NCBI GenBank assembly: GCA_913056175.1
Contig: CAJXLM010000001.1
Coordinates: 57,066 to 121,065 of the forward strand
From: an uncultured Opitutia bacterium
GTDB taxonomy: Bacteria > Verrucomicrobiota > Verrucomicrobiia > Opitutales > Puniceicoccaceae
Reading direction: 5' to 3'
Length of the DNA: 64,000 bases
A model generated the notes under the pieces. That model did no database searches and was not told where the DNA came from. It saw only the letters and a list, made by a program, of their open reading frames with translations. The translations under genes were made by a program, and so were the position numbers. Positions within the stretch are counted from its first letter, which is position 1. Each line of letters starts with the position of its first letter. Shown here one piece after another: positions 17,587 through 25,428 of this stretch.

Positions 17587-19136
17587 CCCGCCGCCCCCTC
17601 CCCCGCCGCGACGGCCCTCGTCCCGGTGGCCGCCCGCATGAGCTCGTCCGAATCGGTCTCCGCCGGGAGGAAGCTGCCGGCGAGCCGTCCCTCGTGCAGG
17701 ACGAGGATGCGGGTGGAGACCCCGAGAATTTCCGGGAGCTCCGACGAAATCATGAGGATCCCCATGCCCTCGGCGGCAAGGGAGCGCATCAGCCGGTAGA
17801 TCTCCGCCTTGGCCCCCACATCGATCCCGCGGGTCGGCTCGTCGAGGATGAGGACCTTCGGCTCGAGGGCGAGCCACTTGGCGATGACCACCTTCTGCTG
17901 GTTGCCCCCGCTGAGGTTGCGCACCTCCTGCCGCACGGAAGGAGTCCGCACCCGCAGGCGCTCGACGAACTGCTCCGCCACCCGCCGTAGCCGGCCGTGG
18001 CGCAGGAAGAGCCCGGCGGCGAGGAAGCGGGAGAGCACGGCCATGACGGTATTGGCCCCCACGCTCATCCCGAGGAAGAGGCCCTGCCCCTTGCGGTCCT
18101 CCGGGACGAGGGCGATCCCCGCCCGCAGGGCGTCGCCGGGGTGCCGGATCCGTTGCTCCCGGCCCTGCACGCGCAACCGCCCGACCTCCGCCGGCCGCAC
18201 CCCGAAGAGGGCTTCCGCCAGTTCCGTGCGGCCCGCCCCGACCAACCCGGAGACCCCGAGGATCTCGCCGGGTTGGAGGCGGAAGGAAATGTCCCGGAAG
18301 GCCCGCCCCCGCCCGAGGCCCTCCACCTCCAGCAGGGGTTCCGCGTCCGCCGCGACCGCGGGCCACCCGCCGCCTTCCCCGGGATCGCCGACCTCCCGCC
18401 CCACCATCCGCCGGATCACCTCGTCCGCGTCGAGGTTCGCCGCCGGATCCACGGAGACCACCGCGCCGTCCCGCATGATCGTGATCCGGTCGGCGATCGC
18501 GAAGATCTCCTCCATGCGGTGGGAGATGAACACGAGGGCGATCCCGCGGGAGCGCAGGGAACGCATCCGCTCGAAGAGGACCTCGACCTCGCGGCCGGTC
18601 AGCGAGGAGGTGGGCTCGTCCATGACGAGCAGGCGGGCCCGCAGGCTGAGCGCCTTGGCCACCTCGATCATCTGCTGCTGCGCGAGCGGATAGTCCCGCA
18701 CCGTCGCCCGCGCGTCCACGGCAAGGCCCAGCTGGTCGAGTTCCTCCTGGGCCTCCCGGTAGAGCCGGCGGCGGTCGACGAGGCCGGGCCCCCAGCGGGG
18801 TTCACGCCCGAGGAAGAGGTTCCGCCCGACATCGAGATCCGGCACGAGGGCCAGTTCCTGGTGGATCATGCTGATCCCGGCGGCCTGGGCCTCCGCCGGG
18901 GAGGCGGGGAAGCCCTCCCGCCCCCGCCAACGCAGCGAACCCGCGTCCGGCCTGTCCACCCCGTTGAGGATCTTCATGAGGGTGGACTTGCCGGCGCCGT
19001 TCTCCCCGACGAGCGCCATGATCTCCCCGGCGCGCACCTCGAAATCGACCGCGCGCAGGGCCCGCACTCCCGGAAACGATTTTTCCAGGCCGCGGAGGGA
19101 GAGGAGGGGGGCGTCCGGCGCGGAAGCCTCGTCCAT
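17583..19136 (-). CDS. rbsA: Ribose-type ABC importer ATPase with two nucleotide-binding domains
   Basis: The 517-residue RbsA-type tandem ATPase energises sugar import. The first domain has Walker A GENGAGKSTLMK (about 50-61), a signature-like YPLAQQQMIEVAKAL and Walker B LLVMDEPTSSL. The second has the degenerate P-loop GLVGAGRTEL usual for this family, LSGGNQQKVVIAKWL and VLILDEPTRGIDVG. The start ATG gives the normal N-terminus before the first beta strand. The ORF is open further upstream without coding character. The gene sits between the binding protein (103-base gap containing a hairpin) and the second permease (ATGA overlap). Confidence 0.93.
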   Translation of the reverse strand: MDEASAPDAPLLSLRGLEKSFPGVRALRAVDFEVRAGEIMALVGENGAGKSTLMKILNGVDRPDAGSLRWRGREGFPASPAEAQAAGISMIHQELALVPDLDVGRNLFLGREPRWGPGLVDRRRLYREAQEELDQLGLAVDARATVRDYPLAQQQMIEVAKALSLRARLLVMDEPTSSLTGREVEVLFERMRSLRSRGIALVFISHRMEEIFAIADRITIMRDGAVVSVDPAANLDADEVIRRMVGREVGDPGEGGGWPAVAADAEPLLEVEGLGRGRAFRDISFRLQPGEILGVSGLVGAGRTELAEALFGVRPAEVGRLRVQGREQRIRHPGDALRAGIALVPEDRKGQGLFLGMSVGANTVMAVLSRFLAAGLFLRHGRLRRVAEQFVERLRVRTPSVRQEVRNLSGGNQQKVVIAKWLALEPKVLILDEPTRGIDVGAKAEIYRLMRSLAAEGMGILMISSELPEILGVSTRILVLHEGRLAGSFLPAETDSDELMRAATGTRAVAAGEGAAG

Positions 19137-19204
19137 GGGAGGGGCCACGAAGGAGGCGGAGGGCGGGGTGCCGGGCGTCACCCGCGGGCGACACGCCGAC
19201 CCCG

Positions 19205-19224
19205 CCCCCCGCCACGCGCGGGGG
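19205..19224 (-). terminator. Intergenic hairpin after the rbsB-like gene
   Basis: CCCCCCGC and GCGCGGGGG face each other across the three-base loop CAC in the gap between the binding-protein stop (19240) and the ATPase start (19136). A GC stem without a T-run in this position fits an mRNA-stabilising or attenuating hairpin. Four other binding-protein genes in the window also have hairpins at this place. Confidence 0.45.
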
Positions 19225-19239
19225 TGGAGGGCTTCGGAC

Positions 19240-20145
19240 TTACTCGGTGACGAGCTGCAGGTCCACCGGCACGCTTTCCCGCACCGATTCACCCTCGAGG
19301 TAGGCAAGGGCGGCCTCCACCCCGAGCGCTCCGATGAGGGCGGGCTGCTGGGCCACGGTGGCGGCAAGGCTGCCCTCGGCCACGGCGGCGCGGGCGTCGT
19401 CGACGGCGTCGAAGCCGACGAAGACAATGTCCTCCACGGAGACGTCACTGGCCGCCCGGGTCGCCTCGATCGCCCCGAGGACCATCTCGTCGTTGTGCGC
19501 GAAGACGCCGTCGACGGGCCCGGTGCTGGTGAGGATGTTCTCGAACACGGTGAGACCCTCCGCCCGGTTGAAGTTCGCGGGCTGGCGGGCCACCACCTCG
19601 ACGCCGGGGCACTCCTCCGCGAGGTAGGCGTTGAAGCCGGCACCGCGGTCGCGGGCCGCCGAGGTCCCGGCGATCCCTTCCAGCTCGACGACCTCACCGG
19701 TCCCCCCGAGCTGTTCACAGAGGAATTCCCCGGCGAGCCGGCCCCCGGCCACGTTGTCGGAGGCCACGTGGGCGACCACTGCCCCGGCTGCCGAGGAACG
19801 GTCCACGGTGAACACGGGGATGCCGGCGTCGTTCGCCGCGAGCACGCTCGGGACCACGGCGTCGGCGTCCGTCGGGTTGATGAGGATCGCGTCCACCCCC
19901 TGGGCGATGAGGTCCTCGAGGTTGGCGGCCTCCGTGCTCGGGTTGTCCTGGGCGTCGAGCACGAGCAGCTCGGCCCCGCCCTCGTTGGCGGCGATGGTGG
20001 CCCCTTCCACGAGGGTCACGAAGAAGGGGTTGTTCAGGGTGGAAACGGAGAGCCCGAGAGTGGGCTCCTCCTGGGCGAGGGCCGGCGCGCTGGCCAGGCC
20101 GAGGCTCCCGAGAAGGAGCGAGAGGGTACGGATTCGTGTCTTCAT
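19240..20145 (-). CDS. rbsB: D-ribose-binding periplasmic protein
   Basis: The 301-residue protein has a Sec signal (MKTRIRTLSLLLGSLGLA, cleavage near ALA-Q) and a type-1 periplasmic binding fold closely following E. coli RbsB. Shared elements are VSTLNNPFF, LINPTDADAV, SDNVAGG, GIAGTSAARDRG, AHNDEMVLGA and the final VPVDLQLV. These include the known ribose contacts (Asn/Phe in STLNNPFF, Arg in AARDRG, Asn-Asp in HNDEM). With rbsD in the same operon, D-ribose is the probable ligand. Its ATG overlaps the stop of the upstream permease. Confidence 0.92.
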   Translation of the reverse strand: MKTRIRTLSLLLGSLGLASAPALAQEEPTLGLSVSTLNNPFFVTLVEGATIAANEGGAELLVLDAQDNPSTEAANLEDLIAQGVDAILINPTDADAVVPSVLAANDAGIPVFTVDRSSAAGAVVAHVASDNVAGGRLAGEFLCEQLGGTGEVVELEGIAGTSAARDRGAGFNAYLAEECPGVEVVARQPANFNRAEGLTVFENILTSTGPVDGVFAHNDEMVLGAIEATRAASDVSVEDIVFVGFDAVDDARAAVAEGSLAATVAQQPALIGALGVEAALAYLEGESVRESVPVDLQLVTE

Positions 20146-21164
20146 GAGGGATGGGGTTCTGGGTTTTCGTTGGGGGTCGGCGCCCGGACCGCCCGCCCGG
20201 GGCGGGTTCGCCGGAGCTGCCGGTAGAGGAGGAGGGCGAGGATGATGACCGCGCCCTTGGCGATGGCCTGCAGGTCCGCAGGAAAATTGAGGAGGTTCAT
20301 CCCGTTGTTGATCGAGGCGATCAGCAGCGCCCCGATGAGGGTGCCGGAGAGGCTGCCCTTGCCCCCCGCGAAACTGGTGCCGCCCACGACAACCGCGGCG
20401 ATGGCATCGAGTTCGTAGAAGACGCCCGCGGTGGGCTGGGCACTGTTCAACCGGCCGGCGAGGATCACGCCGGCGAGCGCGGCGAGACCGCCGGAGATCC
20501 CGTAGACGAGGAGCTGTACGCGGCGCACGGGGAGTCCGCTCCAGCGGGCCGCCTCCGGATTGTCCCCAATCGCCCGGATGGAGCGCCCGGGCCCGGTGTG
20601 CTCGAGGAGGAGGTAGCCGAGCAGGTAGACCAGCGCGAGGAGGACGATCGGCACGGGCACGCCGAGGAGCTCCCCGGCGCCGGCCCAGCGATAGCCGCCC
20701 GCCAACCCGGACACGGGTTGCCCCTGCGTGTAGGCGAGGGCGGCCCCCCGGGCAAAGGTCATCATGCCGAGGGTCGCGATGAAGGGCGGGATGCGCAGGT
20801 AGGCCACGAGCGCCCCGCTGGTCAACCCGAGCACCACCCCCGCCCCCACCGAGAGGAGAATGGCCACCGGCACGGGCACCCCGCCCTGGGTTAGCCAGGT
20901 CGTCCCGAACACGGAGCTGAAGGCGAGCACCGAGCCCACCGAGAGGTCGATCCCGCGGGTGAGGATGACGAGCATGACCCCCACCGCGATGATCGCGTTG
21001 ATCGAGGACTGCCGGACGACATTGGTCAGGTTGTCGACGGTCAGGAACCGGTCCGTCACGAGGGAGAGGACGAGGACGAGCAGCAGCAGGCAGAGGAGCA
21101 GGCCGAACCGCTCCAGCAGCCTTCCCCGTGTCTCTCGGGGGGCGGTGTGGGCGCTCGCGTTCAT
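20142..21164 (-). CDS. rbsC: Ribose ABC permease
   Basis: This 340-residue inner-membrane protein has about ten hydrophobic segments and the family signature LTRGIDLSVGSVLAF. The conserved loop AIGDNPEAARWSGLPVRRV and the SFAGGKGSLSGTLIGALLI ending are also present. The ATG at 21164 was preferred over one eight codons upstream because GGGAGGCG directly precedes it and it clears the rbsD stop. It follows rbsD by seven bases and overlaps rbsB by four, consistent with the usual ribose operon content. Confidence 0.93.
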   Translation of the reverse strand: MNASAHTAPRETRGRLLERFGLLLCLLLLVLVLSLVTDRFLTVDNLTNVVRQSSINAIIAVGVMLVILTRGIDLSVGSVLAFSSVFGTTWLTQGGVPVPVAILLSVGAGVVLGLTSGALVAYLRIPPFIATLGMMTFARGAALAYTQGQPVSGLAGGYRWAGAGELLGVPVPIVLLALVYLLGYLLLEHTGPGRSIRAIGDNPEAARWSGLPVRRVQLLVYGISGGLAALAGVILAGRLNSAQPTAGVFYELDAIAAVVVGGTSFAGGKGSLSGTLIGALLIASINNGMNLLNFPADLQAIAKGAVIILALLLYRQLRRTRPGRAVRAPTPNENPEPHPS

Positions 21165-21171
21165 CGCCTCC

Positions 21172-21567
21172 CTAGAACGGCACTCCACTGCGCAGGATCA
21201 CGTTGGCAAACGGCGTGCACTCCCCCGTGCGGACGACCGCGCGCGCCCCGTGGCACAGATCCTTGAGGACGGTATGGGGCACCGCCCGCTGCGGGACCGA
21301 CCCGAGCCTGTCCGCGAGGGCTTGCCCCATCTCCGGGCTGCGTTCCGCCAATTCCCGGGCGACCAACGCCTCCTCCACGACCATCTCGGCGAGCAAGCCT
21401 TGCACCACCGGAAGGAATCCGGGCAGTCCCGGCAGGAAGGCAAGGTCGATTCGCTCCGGGCCCTCCGGAATGGGGAGACCGGCGTCGGCCACGACCACCG
21501 TGTCCGTGTGGCCGAGGCGGGCCAGGAGGTGACAAAGGGCGGGGTGGAGAAGGCCGGTCCTTTTCAT
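21172..21567 (-). CDS. rbsD: D-ribose pyranase
   Basis: RbsD interconverts the beta-pyran and beta-furan forms of ribose so that ribokinase can use it. The 131-residue product has the standard opening MKRTGLLHPALCHLLARLGHTD with the catalytic His20. The family end FANVILRSGVPF is present, where Asn is a known ligand contact. The start was set at MKRTG because this is where the family begins; five more codons upstream are open. It is the first gene of the ribose operon. No ribokinase lies in this unit, but a ribokinase-like gene occurs at 41287 on the other strand. Confidence 0.95.
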   Translation of the reverse strand: MKRTGLLHPALCHLLARLGHTDTVVVADAGLPIPEGPERIDLAFLPGLPGFLPVVQGLLAEMVVEEALVARELAERSPEMGQALADRLGSVPQRAVPHTVLKDLCHGARAVVRTGECTPFANVILRSGVPF

Positions 21568-21625
21568 GGCAGCCGGTAGCAACGCACTCCTTCACCAAGG
21601 TCGGTACCGTCGGAAACGCAAGGAC

Positions 21626-21631
21626 ATTGTA
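21626..21631 (-). promoter_or_regulatory. Candidate -10 box of the ribose operon
   Basis: TACAAT on the minus strand, about 60 bases before the rbsD start, differs from TATAAT at one position and is striking in such GC-rich DNA. No good -35 sequence stands 16-18 bases upstream, so this is only a candidate. Confidence 0.3.
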
Positions 21632-21663
21632 CTCTCCAACGACCCCTCCCCGCCCCTTCCCCC

Positions 21664-22560
21664 CTACCCCGGAAATCCCGTCTCTTCCCGGATCACCGCG
21701 GCGACCTCCCGGGGGAACTCCTCGTGCAGGGCCAGCTTGCCGCGGGGCAGGATTGTCGGCCGGCCGCCCGCGGCTTCCGCCAGCGCCTCCATCTCCGCCC
21801 TCGACCGGCGTGGCGCCTCCTCTCCCCAGATCCACTGGATACGGTCCGCGGGCAGGGCCGCCGCCGCCGCCCGCGCCTCCTCGGAGGTAGTAAAGGGATC
21901 GAGCCGACCGGTCACGAAGCGTACCGACGCGTGCCGCGCGCCCTTCGCCCGGGTCACCGCCCGCTTCCCCGCAAGCCGCTCCTCCGTGAACCAGGCCGGG
22001 TCGGAGTAGACGTGGCCCTGGGCCATCCGCCGGACCATGCGGTCGTTGAGGTTGAGTTGGTAGAGCGCGCTGCCCAGGCCCGGCGCGTCAATCGCCGCCC
22101 GCACGCCCGCCAGCCAGCCGGGCCGCTTGCCGAGTACGGTGGGCAAGGGCCCCCGCCAGGTGGGGGCGACGAGCGCCACCCGGGGAAGCCGCACCGACCC
22201 GCTGGCCCCGTACCGCAGGAGATAGCCCGCCGCGTGCCCGGCCGCCACCACGAGAGCCGGTTCCGGCACCACCGCCCGGAGCAGGTGATCGAGCCAGCCG
22301 GCCATCGCTTCCGGGGTCCAGGAGAAGCGCGGCTTGGAGCAGGTCCCGAAGCCGGGCCAATCCGCCGCCACCGTCTCGAAGTCCCCGGCCAGCTCCATCT
22401 GCAGGCCAGCCATCTCCTCGCGGCTGGAAACCGCCGACAGGGCGGGCAGCAGGAGGGCCCGCGGACCCGTTCCTCGCCAGCTGAGACCTACCGCCAATTC
22501 CCGCCCCTCCCACGACCACTCCACCGTCTCCGTCCGCTCCGCCTCCACTGGCACCTTCAT
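21664..22560 (-). CDS. Alpha/beta-hydrolase-fold protein with Ala in place of the nucleophile Ser
   Basis: This 298-residue protein shows the order of alpha/beta hydrolases: a first strand ending LLLPALSAVSSREEM, then VAADWPGFG (family DxPGFG) and a nucleophile-elbow position reading VVAAGHAAGYLL. The usual G-x-S-x-G is thus GHAAG, with Ala110 where Ser belongs. A late acidic candidate sits in TGRLDPF and a His in KLALHEEFP. With the nucleophile missing, ordinary esterase chemistry is unlikely; the Ala may reflect a non-hydrolytic enzyme or binding protein. It lies between systems 1 and 2, transcribed in the same direction, with its own gaps of about 95 and 265 bases. Confidence 0.75.
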   Translation of the reverse strand: MKVPVEAERTETVEWSWEGRELAVGLSWRGTGPRALLLPALSAVSSREEMAGLQMELAGDFETVAADWPGFGTCSKPRFSWTPEAMAGWLDHLLRAVVPEPALVVAAGHAAGYLLRYGASGSVRLPRVALVAPTWRGPLPTVLGKRPGWLAGVRAAIDAPGLGSALYQLNLNDRMVRRMAQGHVYSDPAWFTEERLAGKRAVTRAKGARHASVRFVTGRLDPFTTSEEARAAAAALPADRIQWIWGEEAPRRSRAEMEALAEAAGGRPTILPRGKLALHEEFPREVAAVIREETGFPG

Positions 22561-22644
22561 GGGTCCACCGATACTCCCCCCTCCCCCACGCCGCAACCCT
22601 CACGCAATCCCGTGGCCCGGAAGGGAGAGACAGGGGAAACAAGA

Positions 22645-22745
22645 CCGACTGGCGGCACCGCACCGCACCCCGCAATCCGCGGAAGCGCAGCTTCCCCCCA
22701 ACGGGCGCGAAGCGCCTCCACCCATGCAACCCATGCGCCCCGCCC
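22645..22745 (+). repeat. Dispersed C-rich hairpin repeat, copy A
   Basis: This intergenic copy contains the perfect hairpin GGAAGC-GCA-GCTTCC at 22681-22695, then a C-run, GCGCGAAGCGCC, and ACCCATGCAACCCATGCGCCC from 22720. A GGCACCGCACC-like stretch stands before it. The same modules in the same order recur near 28.6-28.9, 43.0-43.2 and 55.4-55.7 kb, all on the + strand. Here it lies about 80 bases beyond the stop of the leftward SGNH gene. Confidence 0.85.
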
Positions 22746-22826
22746 CTGCGGCTCTCGCCTCGTCAGGAGAGGTGTCGTCCCCTCCACCACGGCCCGGGAG
22801 CGCGACCCCGCGCCCGAGATCGTGGC

Positions 22827-23483
22827 TCAGACCAGCCCTTCCCGGCGCAGGAAGTCGGCCATCGACTTGCCGAAGTCGAGATTGTTCTGCCGGGAGAAGT
22901 GGATGCCGTCGACGCCCTCCGTGGCGATGACCGAGCCCGCATCGAGGAAGGGGATATCGAGGAAGACGGCGAGGTCCCGGTAGAGTTCGGCAAAGCGCAG
23001 GGTCTTTTCCCGCGCCCCGGCAAACAGTTCCCGGAACCAGGGGGCCGGCATCTCCGCCAGCGGAGGCGGGGCCACGAGGACGACTCCGGGGGCTGGGTAG
23101 GCCGTCCCGACTCCCTCGAAGGAATGGGCCACATCCGTGACGAGTCGGCCCATGGCCGCGGCCGTTATGAAGGGATCCCGGTGGAAGTAGGTCTTGGTGT
23201 CATTGGTCCCGAGCATCAGCACGACGAGGTCGAGGGGTAGGTGCGTCGCCAGGCAGGGGGGGAGATAGGTGGACCCGTTCAGCCGGGAGTCGGTCGGGTC
23301 GTCGAGATCGGTGGTCCGCCCGCTCAATCCCTCCTCGATGATCTCATGATCGGGTCCGAGCTCACCGGCGAGCACGCCGGTCCAGCGCTCGTCGGGTCCG
23401 TACCGCTCCACGGGTACGCCCCGTTCGGTGGGGTTCCAGCCCCAGGTGAGGGAATCGCCAAAGCAGAGGATGCGTTTTTTCAT
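22827..23483 (-). CDS. SGNH/GDSL-family hydrolase (arylesterase-like)
   Basis: This 218-residue hydrolase carries all four SGNH blocks: block I CFGDSLTWG with the nucleophile Ser11, the Gly in block II (EEGLSGRTTD), block III GTND with Asn94, and block V DGIHFS with Asp192 and His195. There is no signal peptide, so it acts in the cytoplasm. Family members cleave acyl esters. At the end of a sugar-importer operon it probably deacylates the imported compound, but the substrate is unknown. It starts 71 bases after the second permease of system 2. Confidence 0.9.
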   Translation of the reverse strand: MKKRILCFGDSLTWGWNPTERGVPVERYGPDERWTGVLAGELGPDHEIIEEGLSGRTTDLDDPTDSRLNGSTYLPPCLATHLPLDLVVLMLGTNDTKTYFHRDPFITAAAMGRLVTDVAHSFEGVGTAYPAPGVVLVAPPPLAEMPAPWFRELFAGAREKTLRFAELYRDLAVFLDIPFLDAGSVIATEGVDGIHFSRQNNLDFGKSMADFLRREGLV

Positions 23484-23554
23484 GGTGTCGTAGGGTTGGG
23501 AGGGGGGAGAAGCTCGATGGAAACGGGCAAGGGGTCGGCGGGCGGCCGCCGCTC

Positions 23555-24484
23555 TCACGGTCGGCGCAAGCCGTAGACGACGGCGGCCAATCCGATGATC
23601 GCTCCCTGCACGATCAGCTTGACCGGGGCATCGATCCCGAGGGTGGTCATGAGGGTGAAGAGGAGGGCAAAGCAGCCCACACCGAAGAAGGGACCCCAGA
23701 CCCCACCCGTCCCCCGCCCGAAGATGACCCCCCCGAGAATGGTCGCGGCGATGGAGTTGAGGACGAGTTCCGGGCCAAACTTGAGGCTCCCCACCGCGAT
23801 GGACGCCGTTTGCACGAGGCCGCCGGCCGCCGCCATCAACCCGCAGAGCACATGCGCCCCGAGGACCGTCCGGGCAACGGGCACCCCGGCGAGATGGGCG
23901 GCTTCCGGGTTGGCCCCGACCGCGTCGACCTGCCGACCCCAGACGAGTCGGCCGAGGAGCAGGGACATGAGGGTGACCAGCAGGACCCAGAGCACGACGG
24001 GGGCGGGGATGCCGCCGGGCCGCCAGTTGTACAGTTCGCCGAGCAGGTCCGGCACATCCCCGGGGGGCCGGCCGTTCGCGAGGCTCTCCACGATCCCGAT
24101 GAGCACGATCCCCACCGCGAGGGTCACGACGACCGCAGAGGCCCTCCGGTACGCCACGAGCCATCCGTTCACAAGGCCGACCCCGAGCCCGATCGCGAGG
24201 CTTCCGGTCACCATCCAGAGGAGGTGGTCCTGCCCGAAGAATCCGGAGGAGAGCAGGTAGTTGATGAGGAGGATGACCCCGCCGAGGGAGAGGTCGATGG
24301 AGCGCACCCGCATGACGAGGAGTTGCCCGATCACCACGATCCCGAGGGGAACGACTTGCCGGAAGAAGATCCCGAGGATGTTGAGCTTCATCATTTCCGG
24401 GCGCGTCGCCGCAAGCACGGCGAGCAGCACCAGGAACACGGCGTAGGAGGGGGCCGAGCCGAGCCAATGGCGGAGGGTCCTCAC
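23555..24484 (-). CDS. CUT2 ABC permease, system 2 (second)
   Basis: The 309-residue permease has about nine hydrophobic segments and a variant of the family signature, MRVRSIDLSLGGVILL instead of TRGIDLSVGSV. The loop AVGANPEAAHLAGVPVARTV and ATILGGVIFGRGTGGVWGP identify the family. It begins with GTG, and that GTG shares bases with the TGA of the preceding permease (GTGA). Together with its neighbour it probably forms a heterodimeric channel. Confidence 0.9.
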   Translation of the reverse strand: MRTLRHWLGSAPSYAVFLVLLAVLAATRPEMMKLNILGIFFRQVVPLGIVVIGQLLVMRVRSIDLSLGGVILLINYLLSSGFFGQDHLLWMVTGSLAIGLGVGLVNGWLVAYRRASAVVVTLAVGIVLIGIVESLANGRPPGDVPDLLGELYNWRPGGIPAPVVLWVLLVTLMSLLLGRLVWGRQVDAVGANPEAAHLAGVPVARTVLGAHVLCGLMAAAGGLVQTASIAVGSLKFGPELVLNSIAATILGGVIFGRGTGGVWGPFFGVGCFALLFTLMTTLGIDAPVKLIVQGAIIGLAAVVYGLRRP

Positions 24485-25428
24485 AGCCCGATGTTCTTGC
24501 GCGGCTGCAGGAGCACCACGACGAGGAGGATCGTCCCCTTCAGGATCGTCTGCACAAAGGCGGACACATTCAGCAGGTTCATGCCGTTGGAGAGCAGCGC
24601 GAGAAAGGCGGCCCCGGCGACGGTGCCGCCGACGCTGCCGATGCCACCGGCGAGCTGGGTTCCCCCGAGCGCGACCGCGGTGATGGAATCCACGGAGAAA
24701 GGCCCTCCGATATTGGGGTCCCCGGAGCCGATTCGCCCGGCGATGAAGAGACCGGTCAGGGTGGCGAGGACCGAGCAGAGCACATAGGCGGTGATCCGGG
24801 TGCGCCCCTCGGCGACCCCGAAGCTTCCCGCAGTCTCCCCCCCGCCGACCGCAAAAAGGTGGAGCCCGAGCCGGGAGCGGTGCAGCAGCAGGGTCATCCC
24901 CCCGATGGCGACGAGAGCAAGGAGGATGGGCGTGGACACGGGGCCGACGGACCCGTTGACCACCGCACCGAGCACCTCCGGCACCCGCCCGCCGGCCACC
25001 GGGCGCAACAGCTGGGTGACCCCCTGGAGAATCCCCGCCATCGCCAGGGTCGCGATGATCGGGTGCACGCGAAAACGGACGGTGAGGGTGCCGTTGACAA
25101 GGCCGACACAGGCCCCCGCGAGGAGCGCGAGGGGTAGGCTCACCGGAGCCGGCAATTCAAGGGCAACAATCGCCGTGGTCAGGCTGATCACCGCACCGAC
25201 CGAGAGGTCGAGGCCACGGATCACGACCACCAGCATCTGCCCAAGGGAGACGAGGAGGAGCGGACCGGCCTGGGCGACGAGGTTGGTCAGGTTGCGCTCG
25301 GTCGCGAAGCGATCGGTGGCAAGGCTCAGGTAGACAGCGGCTGCCAACAGGGCCACCACCGGAATCCACCACATCCCGGAGCGGGAGCCGCGGGGACGGG
25401 GACCGGGGATCCGTCCCGCCTTTTTCAC
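24481..25428 (-). CDS. CUT2 ABC permease, system 2 (first)
   Basis: The 315-residue permease has the signature VIRGLDLSVGAVISL, the loop AVGGGETAGSFGVAEGRTRI and ALGGTQLAGGIGSVGGTVAGA. It starts at a GTG overlapping the stop of the ATPase (GTGA) and ends overlapping the next permease the same way, so all three are translationally coupled. A basic stretch (MKKAGRIPGPRPRGSR) precedes the first membrane segment. Confidence 0.9.
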   Translation of the reverse strand: MKKAGRIPGPRPRGSRSGMWWIPVVALLAAAVYLSLATDRFATERNLTNLVAQAGPLLLVSLGQMLVVVIRGLDLSVGAVISLTTAIVALELPAPVSLPLALLAGACVGLVNGTLTVRFRVHPIIATLAMAGILQGVTQLLRPVAGGRVPEVLGAVVNGSVGPVSTPILLALVAIGGMTLLLHRSRLGLHLFAVGGGETAGSFGVAEGRTRITAYVLCSVLATLTGLFIAGRIGSGDPNIGGPFSVDSITAVALGGTQLAGGIGSVGGTVAGAAFLALLSNGMNLLNVSAFVQTILKGTILLVVVLLQPRKNIGL

